Assembly (NCBI RefSeq): GCF_028767125.1
Contig: NZ_JAKCWP010000001.1
Span: 558,001-622,000, forward strand
Direction of reading: 5' to 3'
Length of the DNA stretch: 64,000 nucleotides
From: Chelativorans sp. YIM 93263
GTDB lineage: Bacteria > Pseudomonadota > Alphaproteobacteria > Rhizobiales > Rhizobiaceae
A program made the translations under genes and the position numbers. Positions within the stretch are counted from its first letter, which is position 1; each line of letters opens with the position of its first letter. Of this stretch, positions 58,086 through 64,000 are shown piece by piece. The notes beneath the pieces were generated by a model. It was not told where the DNA came from, did no database searches, and worked only from the letters and a program-made list of their open reading frames with translations.

Positions 58086-58117
58086 CTGTCACAAAACTGA
58101 TACGCGCCTGCGATAAT
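58086..58117 (+). promoter_or_regulatory. Pho box and -10 element for the phnD-C-E-E operon
   Basis: CTGTCAC (58086-58092), spacer AAAA, then CTGATAC (58097-58103) gives an 18-bp PhoB box with an almost perfect first half and one or two mismatches in the second. GATAAT (58112-58117) follows 8 bp later as a good -10. This is the arrangement of PhoB-activated promoters. The phnD ATG lies at 58158, with GGGAGAAC just before it. Confidence 0.8.
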
Positions 58118-58157
58118 CGGGCCTCAATCCAAGCCTTTAATCCAATGGGAGAACGTC

Positions 58158-59105
58158 ATGAAGAAAGTCGCCGCCGCTCTGGCCCTTACAGTGGCCTTCG
58201 CACTCCCGGCACATGCCGAGTTCAAGCTTGACAGCCGGTATCAGGATGCCGACGGCGATCTTGTGGCCGATATTCCCACCGACGAGAGCCAGCTTATCGA
58301 TCCGGACACGCTCATTTTCGCCTATACGCCTGTCGAGGATCCCGCCGTCTATGCCGATGTCTGGGCCGGATTCCTGGAGCACATGGAAGAGGTGACCGGC
58401 AAGAATGTCGACTTCTTTCCCGTGCAGTCGAACGCCGCCCAGCTCGAGGCCATGCGTGCAGGCCGTCTCCACGTCTCAGGCTTCAACACCGGTTCCAATC
58501 CGATTGCCGTTGCCTGCGCGGGCTTCCGCCCCTTCGCGATGATGGCCGCCGAGGATGGCTCCTTCGGCTACGAGATGGAAATCATCGTGCCGGCCGATTC
58601 CGACGCCGAAGGGGTCGAGGACCTGCGCGGGGGGCAGATCGCCTTCACGCAGGAAACCTCCAATTCCGGCTTCAAGGCGCCGTCGGCCATTCTCAAGAGC
58701 GAGTTTGATATGGTCGCCGACGAAGACTTCACGCCCGCCTTTTCCGGTTCGCACGACACCTCCATTCTCGGCGTTGCCAATGGCGATTACGAAGCGGCAG
58801 CGATCGCCAACTCGGTGAAGGGCCGCATGATCGAGCGCGAGGTCATCTCCGCCGACCAGATCAAGACCGTCTACACCTCACAGACCTTCCCCACCACCGG
58901 CTATGGAACGGTCTACAATCTGCGCCCGGAGCTGCAGGACAAGATCCGCGAAGCCTTCTTCTCGTTCCCGTGGGAAGGCTCCGCGCTCGCGGAAGAGTTT
59001 AGCAAGTCCGGTGAGGAGCAGTTCATCGAGATCGCCTTCAAGGACGATTGGGCGGTGATCCGGCAGATTGATGAAGCCAACGACGTTTCCTACGACTGCC
59101 AGTAG
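58158..59105 (+). CDS. phnD: PhnD-family phosphonate/phosphite substrate-binding protein
   Basis: This 315-aa periplasmic protein has a signal peptide (residues 1-20, ending AHA). Its PhnD-type phosphorus-binding features are FAYTP, a GFNTGSNP loop near the usual tyrosine site, TSNSGF (oxyanion-binding Ser) and SGSHDTS (conserved His). The ligand is a phosphonate, phosphite or related anion; the sequence does not decide between them. It is the first gene of a complete importer operon, preceded by a Pho box and followed by a hairpin. Confidence 0.92.
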   Translation: MKKVAAALALTVAFALPAHAEFKLDSRYQDADGDLVADIPTDESQLIDPDTLIFAYTPVEDPAVYADVWAGFLEHMEEVTGKNVDFFPVQSNAAQLEAMRAGRLHVSGFNTGSNPIAVACAGFRPFAMMAAEDGSFGYEMEIIVPADSDAEGVEDLRGGQIAFTQETSNSGFKAPSAILKSEFDMVADEDFTPAFSGSHDTSILGVANGDYEAAAIANSVKGRMIEREVISADQIKTVYTSQTFPTTGYGTVYNLRPELQDKIREAFFSFPWEGSALAEEFSKSGEEQFIEIAFKDDWAVIRQIDEANDVSYDCQ

Positions 59106-59124
59106 AAACTGCTTGAACTCCCGG

Positions 59125-59153
59125 GGGCGGGGACCCACCATGGGTCTCCGCCC
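59125..59153 (+). other. Strong intercistronic hairpin between phnD and phnC
   Basis: GGGCGGGGACCCA (59125-59137) and TGGGTCTCCGCCC (59141-59153) form a 13-bp stem with a single G-T pair and a 3-nt loop. Only TT follows, so full termination is unlikely. It could protect the phnD message and lower expression of the later genes. The first phn operon has a similar hairpin after its phnD (128-158). Confidence 0.65.
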
Positions 59154-59176
59154 TTGGCCTATACGAGGTGGGCTGC

Positions 59177-60016
59177 ATGCTGACGATCGAGAAGCTGGAG
59201 AAGCGCTACAGGACGGGTGACAGGGCGCTGAACGGCGTCTCTTTCACCGTTGACCGCGGTCAGGTCGTCGGCCTCATCGGCCCTTCGGGCGCCGGCAAAT
59301 CGACCCTCATCCGCTGCATCAACCGCCTCGTCGAGCCCACCGCCGGCAAGGTGCTCCTGAACGGGACGGACCTGACCACGCTCAACGGCACGGCGCTGCG
59401 GAAAATGCGCCGCCGCATCGGCATGATCTTCCAGGAATATGCACTGGTGGAACGCCTGACGGTGATGGAGAACGTGCTGTCCGGCCGCCTTGGCTACGTT
59501 CCCTTCTGGCGCTCCTTCTTCCGCCGCTTTCCTGCAGCGGATGTCGAGAAGGCCTTCGCTCTTCTCGACCGGGTTGGCCTTTCCGATCATGTCGATAAGC
59601 GTGCCGACGCGCTCTCCGGCGGCCAGCGCCAGCGGGTCGGCATAGCGCGCGCGCTCGAGCAGGACCCGGAACTTCTCCTGGTGGACGAGCCGACCGCTTC
59701 GCTCGATCCGAAGACATCGCGCCAGATCATGCGGCTCATTTGCGAGGTCTGCCGCGAGCGGTCGCTGCCGGCCATCATCAACATCCACGACGTCACGCTG
59801 GCGCAGATGTTCGTAGACCGCATCGTCGGACTACAGGCCGGCCAGGTCGTCTTCGACGGTCCGCCCGATGCGCTGGACGAGAAGGCCCTCACCGCGATTT
59901 ACGGCGAGGAGGACTGGCACGCCATGCGTAAGGAGAAGGAAGACGAGGCGCGCGACGACGAGGAGGCAGCCGCCTTCGAGCAGGCCCGAGAAGAGCGCAT
60001 GGCAGGCCTCGTATGA
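59177..60016 (+). CDS. phnC: Phosphonate ABC transporter ATP-binding protein PhnC
   Basis: This 279-aa ATPase has Walker [10 protein letters not shown] near residue 36, the Q-loop [19 protein letters not shown] (typical of PhnC), the signature [15 protein letters not shown] and Walker [14 protein letters not shown]. The C-terminal 35 residues are very acidic ([13 protein letters not shown]) and are not part of the ATPase fold. ATG 59177 is chosen for GAGGTGGG just upstream; a GTG at 59168 is part of that ribosome site. The stop overlaps phnE by 4 bp. Confidence 0.95.
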   Translation: MLTIEKLEKRYRTGDRALNGVSFTVDRGQVVGLIGPSGAGKSTLIRCINRLVEPTAGKVLLNGTDLTTLNGTALRKMRRRIGMIFQEYALVERLTVMENVLSGRLGYVPFWRSFFRRFPAADVEKAFALLDRVGLSDHVDKRADALSGGQRQRVGIARALEQDPELLLVDEPTASLDPKTSRQIMRLICEVCRERSLPAIINIHDVTLAQMFVDRIVGLQAGQVVFDGPPDALDEKALTAIYGEEDWHAMRKEKEDEARDDEEAAAFEQAREERMAGLV

Positions 60017-60822
60017 CGGGAGTCGCCGCTGCACCGCGCCAATGGCGGCGCCCGCCGGTCTTGATCCAGAGCCGCTTATGGCGCTGGATCATCTATGGCG
60101 GGGCGCTGATCTATTTCCTCGCCGCGTTCGGTACGCTGGAGATCAACTGGCAGCGGGTCTATGAAGGCTTGGATCGCGGCGCGCGCTTTGCGCAGGGTTT
60201 TCTGCTTCCCGATTTCGTGACGCGCGCCAACGATATCTGGCGCGGCATGGTGGAGAGCGTGACCATGACCGTCTGCTCGACCATCGTCGGCGTGCTCATC
60301 TCCATACCCATCGGCCTCGGCGCCGCGCGCAACCTGGCGCCGGCGCCCGTCTATCTCCTGTGCCGGTCGATCATCGCCGTCTCCCGCGCCTTTCAGGAAA
60401 TCGTCATCGCCATCCTGTTCGTCGCCATGTTCGGCTTCGGCCCCTTCGCTGGCTTCCTGACGCTGTCCTTCGCCACCATCGGCTTCCTTTCGAAACTCCT
60501 CGCCGACGATATCGAGGAGATCGACGAGAGCCAGGCCGAGGCCACCCGCGCTACCGGCGCGACGTGGTGGCAGATCGTCAATTACGGCATCCAGCCCCAG
60601 GTCATGCCGCGGCTGGTCGGCCTTTCGCTCTACCGGCTCGATATCAATTTCCGCGAATCTGCGGTCATCGGCATCGTCGGCGCGGGCGGCATCGGCGCTA
60701 CGCTCAACACCTCCATGCAGCGCTACGACTACAACACGGCGGGTGCAATCCTGATCCTCATCATTATCCTCGTCATGCTGGCCGAGTACGGCTCCAGCCA
60801 CATTCGCAAATGGGTGCAGTGA
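60013..60822 (+). CDS. phnE: Phosphonate ABC transporter permease PhnE (second operon, first permease)
   Basis: This 269-aa permease of standard length has six predicted membrane segments. The EAA loop is [24 protein letters not shown] (quoted in part: [16 protein letters not shown]). The [18 protein letters not shown] motif is PhnE-like. Its ATG overlaps the phnC stop. With the next permease it would make the membrane channel. Confidence 0.95.
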   Translation: MTGVAAAPRQWRRPPVLIQSRLWRWIIYGGALIYFLAAFGTLEINWQRVYEGLDRGARFAQGFLLPDFVTRANDIWRGMVESVTMTVCSTIVGVLISIPIGLGAARNLAPAPVYLLCRSIIAVSRAFQEIVIAILFVAMFGFGPFAGFLTLSFATIGFLSKLLADDIEEIDESQAEATRATGATWWQIVNYGIQPQVMPRLVGLSLYRLDINFRESAVIGIVGAGGIGATLNTSMQRYDYNTAGAILILIIILVMLAEYGSSHIRKWVQ

Positions 60823-61637
60823 TGCCCGCCGGTTCAACCCTCTCCGGCCGGACATGGCGGAAGCACACCACGGCCGGCGAATGGGCGGTCTGGCTCGGCT
60901 GGTTCGCCGCTGGCGTCGTCTTCGTCCTGTCTTGGCGGGTCATGAACGAGAACACCATCTGGGCTTTCGTGCAGGACGCGCCGCGCCAGGCAGGCGACCT
61001 TCTCTCTCGCTCATGGCCGCCACGTCTGTCGTACCTGAACAAGCTATGGGCTCCCCTCTGGGACACCCTAAACATCGCCACCCTTGGCACGGTGATCGGT
61101 ACCGTGCTGGCGGTGCCGACCGCATTCTTCGCCGCACGCAACACCACGCCTTCGGCGCTCATTTTACGGCCGATCGCGCTGTTCATCATCGTTGCCTCGC
61201 GCTCGATCAATTCCCTGATCTGGGCGCTGCTGCTCGTGGCGATCCTCGGCCCGGGGCTGCTTGCAGGCATCATCGCCATCGCGCTGCGCTCCATTGGCTT
61301 CGTCGGCAAACTGCTCTACGAAGCCATCGAGGAGATTGACGAGAGCCAGGTCGAGGCCGTGCGTGCCACCGGCGCCGGCGGCTGGCAGGTCATTGACTAC
61401 GGTATTATCCCGCAGGTGCTGCCCACCTTCGCGGGCATTACGGTTTTCCGCTGGGACATCAACATCCGCGAATCCACCATTCTCGGCCTGGTCGGCGCCG
61501 GCGGTATCGGACTGCAACTGCAGAGTTCGCTCAACGTGCTTGCGTGGTCGCAGGTCACCGTCATCTTCGCCCTCATCCTGCTCACCGTCATTCTCTCGGA
61601 ATGGGTGTCTTCGAAGGTGCGGCGCGCCATCATATGA
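60822..61637 (+). CDS. phnE: Phosphonate ABC transporter permease PhnE (second operon, second permease)
   Basis: This 271-aa paralogue of the preceding permease has VEAVRATGAGGWQVIDYGIIPQVLP (quoted in part: RATGAGGWQVIDYGI) and RESTILGLVGAGGIGLQL. Its ATG overlaps the previous stop by one base, so the two are co-translated. It is the last gene of the operon. No terminator is evident after it, although the next gene lies on the other strand. Confidence 0.95.
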   Translation: MPAGSTLSGRTWRKHTTAGEWAVWLGWFAAGVVFVLSWRVMNENTIWAFVQDAPRQAGDLLSRSWPPRLSYLNKLWAPLWDTLNIATLGTVIGTVLAVPTAFFAARNTTPSALILRPIALFIIVASRSINSLIWALLLVAILGPGLLAGIIAIALRSIGFVGKLLYEAIEEIDESQVEAVRATGAGGWQVIDYGIIPQVLPTFAGITVFRWDINIRESTILGLVGAGGIGLQLQSSLNVLAWSQVTVIFALILLTVILSEWVSSKVRRAII

Positions 61638-61906
61638 TGCGACGCGCTTGCCCGCTTCGATATTCTGTGCGGAAGCGGTGGTAGAAAGCATGAAGAACGC
61701 GGTGAGGACTAGGTTCTACGGTCGCAAGCCGACTGCAGTGTGCTCCTGTTCAATTGACCGGCTGCCTGAGAAGTGGCGCGTTCAAAGTTACGGGGCATGT
61801 CGCGACCGAACGCTACTCCCAAGAAACTGCAGAGGACTATGGGGTCACCACAGACGAATCTCACAGCCACCGCTGCTGGGCTGGAGTTCTGCCCCGGTAA
61901 TCCGAT
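61638..61906. other. Intergenic region between the phn operon and lptB
   Basis: 269 bp without a recognisable gene. The sequence is less GC-rich than the flanks and has scattered stops. It may be the insertion junction of the phn operon into the lpt-rpoN group. No direct repeat shared with the other junction (57888-58080) is visible by eye. Confidence 0.4.
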
Positions 61907-62710
61907 CTAAAGTGTAAATCCCTCGCCGAGATAAAGCCGCCGGACATCGGCATTGCCGACGATATCGGCCGGCCGTCCATGGGTGAGGACCTGCCCGGCA
62001 TGGATGATATAGGCGCGGTCGATCAGCCCCAGTGTCTCGCGCACATTGTGATCGGTGATGAGAACGCCAATGCCGCGCGCAGTCAAATGCCGCACGAGAT
62101 CCTGGATGTCCGTCACGGCAATTGGATCGATGCCCGCGAACGGCTCATCGAGCAGCATGAAATTCGGCTTGCTTGCCAGCGCGCGTGCAATCTCCAGCCG
62201 ACGTCTCTCGCCGCCGGACAGTGAGATGGACGGCGCCTTGCGTAGATGGCCGATGTGAAACTCCTCGAGCAGAGCGTCCAGCGACCGCTCGCGCTCCTTG
62301 CGGCTCTTCTCGACCACCTCCAGGATCGCGCGGATGTTCCCCTCCACTGTCAGGCCGCGGAAGATCGAAGCCTCCTGGGGCAGGTATCCGATCCCCAGGC
62401 GCGCCCTGCGATACATGGGCATGGAAGTGACATCGTGCCCGTCGATATAGATGCTTCCCTTGTCGACGGGCACAAGCCCGGTAACCATGTAGAAGCAGGT
62501 GGTTTTGCCGGCCCCGTTCGGCCCCAGAAGGCCGACGGCCTCGCCGGCGCGAACGCCGAGAGACACACCGCTGACGACCTGGCGATTCTTGTAGGATTTG
62601 GTGAGGTCGCGCGCAATCAGCGTGCCGTTCAGCCGCTCCGCCGTGGCGGCGCCTTGCGGCTGTGCAGCCTCATCGGCCGGAGCATCCTTCTGGCGGGAAA
62701 AGAAATTCAC
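61907..62710 (-). CDS. lptB: LPS export ABC transporter ATP-binding protein LptB
   Basis: This 267-aa ATPase powers lipopolysaccharide extraction from the inner membrane with LptFG. Walker A is GPNGAGKTT near residue 65, IGYLPQEASIFRGLTVEGNI is the LptB Q-loop pattern (quoted in part), LSGGERRRLEIARAL is the signature and FMLLDEPFAGIDP is Walker B. It has an N-terminal extension of about 30 residues rich in Ala and Gln. It ends the lptC-lptA-lptB operon. Confidence 0.97.
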   Translation of the reverse strand: MNFFSRQKDAPADEAAQPQGAATAERLNGTLIARDLTKSYKNRQVVSGVSLGVRAGEAVGLLGPNGAGKTTCFYMVTGLVPVDKGSIYIDGHDVTSMPMYRRARLGIGYLPQEASIFRGLTVEGNIRAILEVVEKSRKERERSLDALLEEFHIGHLRKAPSISLSGGERRRLEIARALASKPNFMLLDEPFAGIDPIAVTDIQDLVRHLTARGIGVLITDHNVRETLGLIDRAYIIHAGQVLTHGRPADIVGNADVRRLYLGEGFTL

Positions 62711-62721
62711 TTGGCTATCCG

Positions 62722-63282
62722 TTACTGGTCCTGAGAACGCGGATTGAGAAGCATTCTGACCCGGTTCGTCTTTTGATCCTTGCAGCTTTCCAGCGTCGCC
62801 TGACCCGTGGCCATCTGTACGGTCAGGCGACAGCCGACCACCACGTTATCGCCCTCGGTCAGCACCACTTCTTCTCCGGTGAGGACGAGTACTTCCGTGT
62901 TCATGTCGAACGTGCCGGCATCGCCCGTTGCCTCCTGATCCCCGGAACTCAGATAGACTCCGCCGTCAAGCTCGATCTTCTCGATTTGTCCTCCGCCAGC
63001 GGCCACTGAGCCGCCATTCCCATTGTTTGAGCCGCCATTCTCATTGTTATAGTGGACCTGCATGCGTGCGGCCCGGAGCGACATTTCGCCCTGCACCACG
63101 GATACGTTTCCCGTGAAGACGCCGAGACTCTGATTGTCGTCCAGCTCGAACTTGTCGCTCTCGATCTGGATCGGCTCGTCATTGGACAACGCCAGACCCG
63201 TGGGTGCTCCCTGCGACCAGGCTACTGCCGAAAATGCGAGCAGGAAAACCGGCGCAAGGAACCAGCGAAAAAATCTATTCAT
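62722..63282 (-). CDS. lptA: LPS transport periplasmic protein LptA
   Basis: This 186-aa OstA-domain protein has a signal peptide (residues 1-23, ending WSQ). DEPIQIESDKFELDDNQSLGVFTGNVSV (quoted in part: PIQIESDKFELDD) starts the LptA beta-jellyroll. An Asn/Gly-rich stretch (about 79-98) interrupts it between two strands. It bridges inner and outer membranes. ATG 63282 overlaps the lptC stop by 8 bp; upstream in-frame starts lie inside lptC. Confidence 0.92.
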   Translation of the reverse strand: MNRFFRWFLAPVFLLAFSAVAWSQGAPTGLALSNDEPIQIESDKFELDDNQSLGVFTGNVSVVQGEMSLRAARMQVHYNNENGGSNNGNGGSVAAGGGQIEKIELDGGVYLSSGDQEATGDAGTFDMNTEVLVLTGEEVVLTEGDNVVVGCRLTVQMATGQATLESCKDQKTNRVRMLLNPRSQDQ

Positions 63283-63973
63283 TCTCTTTCCTCTGTGCTG
63301 ACGTGCGCCTGACCTGCTTCGGGTCCATACGGACGCGCACGCGATCTTCGAAAACGAGCCGCTCACCACCTCCCGTGGCATTGAACTTGTTGGCCCGCAC
63401 CTGGATGCCGTCGAGATCGATTTCTACCGGATCCTCGGTCGTAAGACTGCCGGAGTCCATATCGATCTCCGCCGACTGCAGCCGGGCAGTAATTCCGGAG
63501 GTCGTCCTGACGGTGATCGAATCGTCGAGCTTGAGGCGGTCGTTCCCGCGCTCGAAGGTGCCTGCCGTGGCTCGAATCGAAGCCTCATTATGCTCGTCGA
63601 TCGGCACTGTGGCCGAAATATCCTCGAGCAGGATGGCTCCTCCATCCTCGCCGCCGATCGCCTGCCGCGCCCGCGCGGCGGTCATGTGATAGGGCAGATT
63701 GGCGCTGGTGAAACCGTCGAGCGAAGGATTGTCCATAACCAGATTGCCGCTTTCGATCGAGACGGATCCGGGATTCACCGAATCCCCGCCAATCGAGAAA
63801 AGAAAGGAATAACCGAGAAGGAGCGCCGATGCCACCACCGCGACGACCGGAAGGACGAATTTCAGCACACGCACCCGCCGGGAATGACGCGCCGCCCGGG
63901 AAAAGGCCTCTTCTCCACGTTCGCTGCGCCTGATCGGCGTTCCGGCCGTTTCCGCTTCAAGACCGTCCTGCAT
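63275..63973 (-). CDS. lptC: LPS export ABC transporter periplasmic protein LptC
   Basis: This 232-aa protein has one N-terminal membrane anchor (about 36-60, VLKFVLPVVAVVASALLLGY) and a periplasmic OstA-like domain, as in rhizobial LptC. Patterns such as NPSLDGFTSANLPYHMTAARA and SAEIDMDSGSLTTEDPVEI are typical (quoted in parts). It passes LPS from LptFGB to LptA. GGGAG lies upstream of ATG 63973. It overlaps lptA by 8 bp. Confidence 0.93.
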   Translation of the reverse strand: MQDGLEAETAGTPIRRSERGEEAFSRAARHSRRVRVLKFVLPVVAVVASALLLGYSFLFSIGGDSVNPGSVSIESGNLVMDNPSLDGFTSANLPYHMTAARARQAIGGEDGGAILLEDISATVPIDEHNEASIRATAGTFERGNDRLKLDDSITVRTTSGITARLQSAEIDMDSGSLTTEDPVEIDLDGIQVRANKFNATGGGERLVFEDRVRVRMDPKQVRRTSAQRKENE

Positions 63974-64000
63974 CCGCCACTCCCGTAAAGGCGTCAGGCC

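Overview
The window is a GC-rich alphaproteobacterial chromosome segment, most likely from Hyphomicrobiales (Rhizobiales), near the Mesorhizobium/Chelativorans/Nitratireductor group. Pointers are a class II (CP4-like) EPSP synthase next to cmk and rpsA, a TIGR02300 acidic-domain protein, the lptC-lptA-lptB / rpoN-hpf-ptsN gene order, a Fur/Mur-type regulator and rhizobial-style C-P lyase gene order. The genus is inference. I saw no prophage, CRISPR array, rRNA operon or intact insertion sequence. Coding density is high, and many genes are joined by 1-8 bp stop/start overlaps.

Layout. 1-6300 (+): the 3' part of a phosphonate (C-P lyase) locus: end of phnD, two phnE permeases, a 2H-phosphoesterase-like DUF1045 protein, phnM, phnN, then an adenosine/adenine deaminase. 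6405-13206: nucleobase and nucleoside salvage, with upp on + and a six-gene minus-strand operon encoding a BMP-type nucleoside ABC transporter (ATPase and two permeases), cdd, punA and deoA. 13328-15140 (+): Fe-alcohol dehydrogenase, thioesterase, SlyX. 15279-16528: divergent merR and class IV aminotransferase around a MerR-type promoter. 16611-21320 (-): aroA, an atypical SDR, cmk, rpsA and the rpsA terminator. 21556-24653: acidic-domain protein, tRNA-Ala(GGC), tetR/MFS efflux pair, tRNA-Leu(CAG). 24905-34032 (-): dapB with an MsbA-like exporter, glk-mgsA, mepA, an AadA-like nucleotidyltransferase, and a YeeZ-like epimerase, queG and GST block. 34159-39207: uppP, two secreted proteins (one a PRC-barrel protein with strict 9-residue repeats), transposase relics, a TauE permease and an NDUFA9-like protein. 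39512-47222 (mostly +): gyrB, flavin/PNPOx protein, ROK kinase, TadD-like lipoprotein (-), M17 aminopeptidase, MarR, NlpC/P60. 47219-49575 (-): secreted protein, sugar kinase-like protein with D-lyxose isomerase, RAM-domain protein. 49712-54875 (+): fur/mur, gnd, polA. 55100-63973 (-): ptsN, hpf, rpoN, lptB, lptA, lptC, with a complete phnD-C-E-E transporter inserted on the opposite strand between rpoN and lptB.

How the genes fit together. Phosphorus acquisition brackets the window: two paralogous phosphonate-type importers lie about 58 kb apart. The second has a convincing Pho box plus -10 element. Both carry a strong hairpin just after phnD. The C-P lyase end-genes make PRPP (PhnN), and the pathway releases adenine. 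The next genes are a deaminase with adenine-deaminase-like motifs and the PRPP-using Upp, which suggests that phosphonate breakdown feeds base salvage (inference). The EPSP synthase has Gly rather than Ala at position 100, so it should be glyphosate-sensitive despite its CP4-like sequence. The most curious individual protein is the PRC-barrel protein at 35746-37119, with eleven exact 9-residue repeat units.
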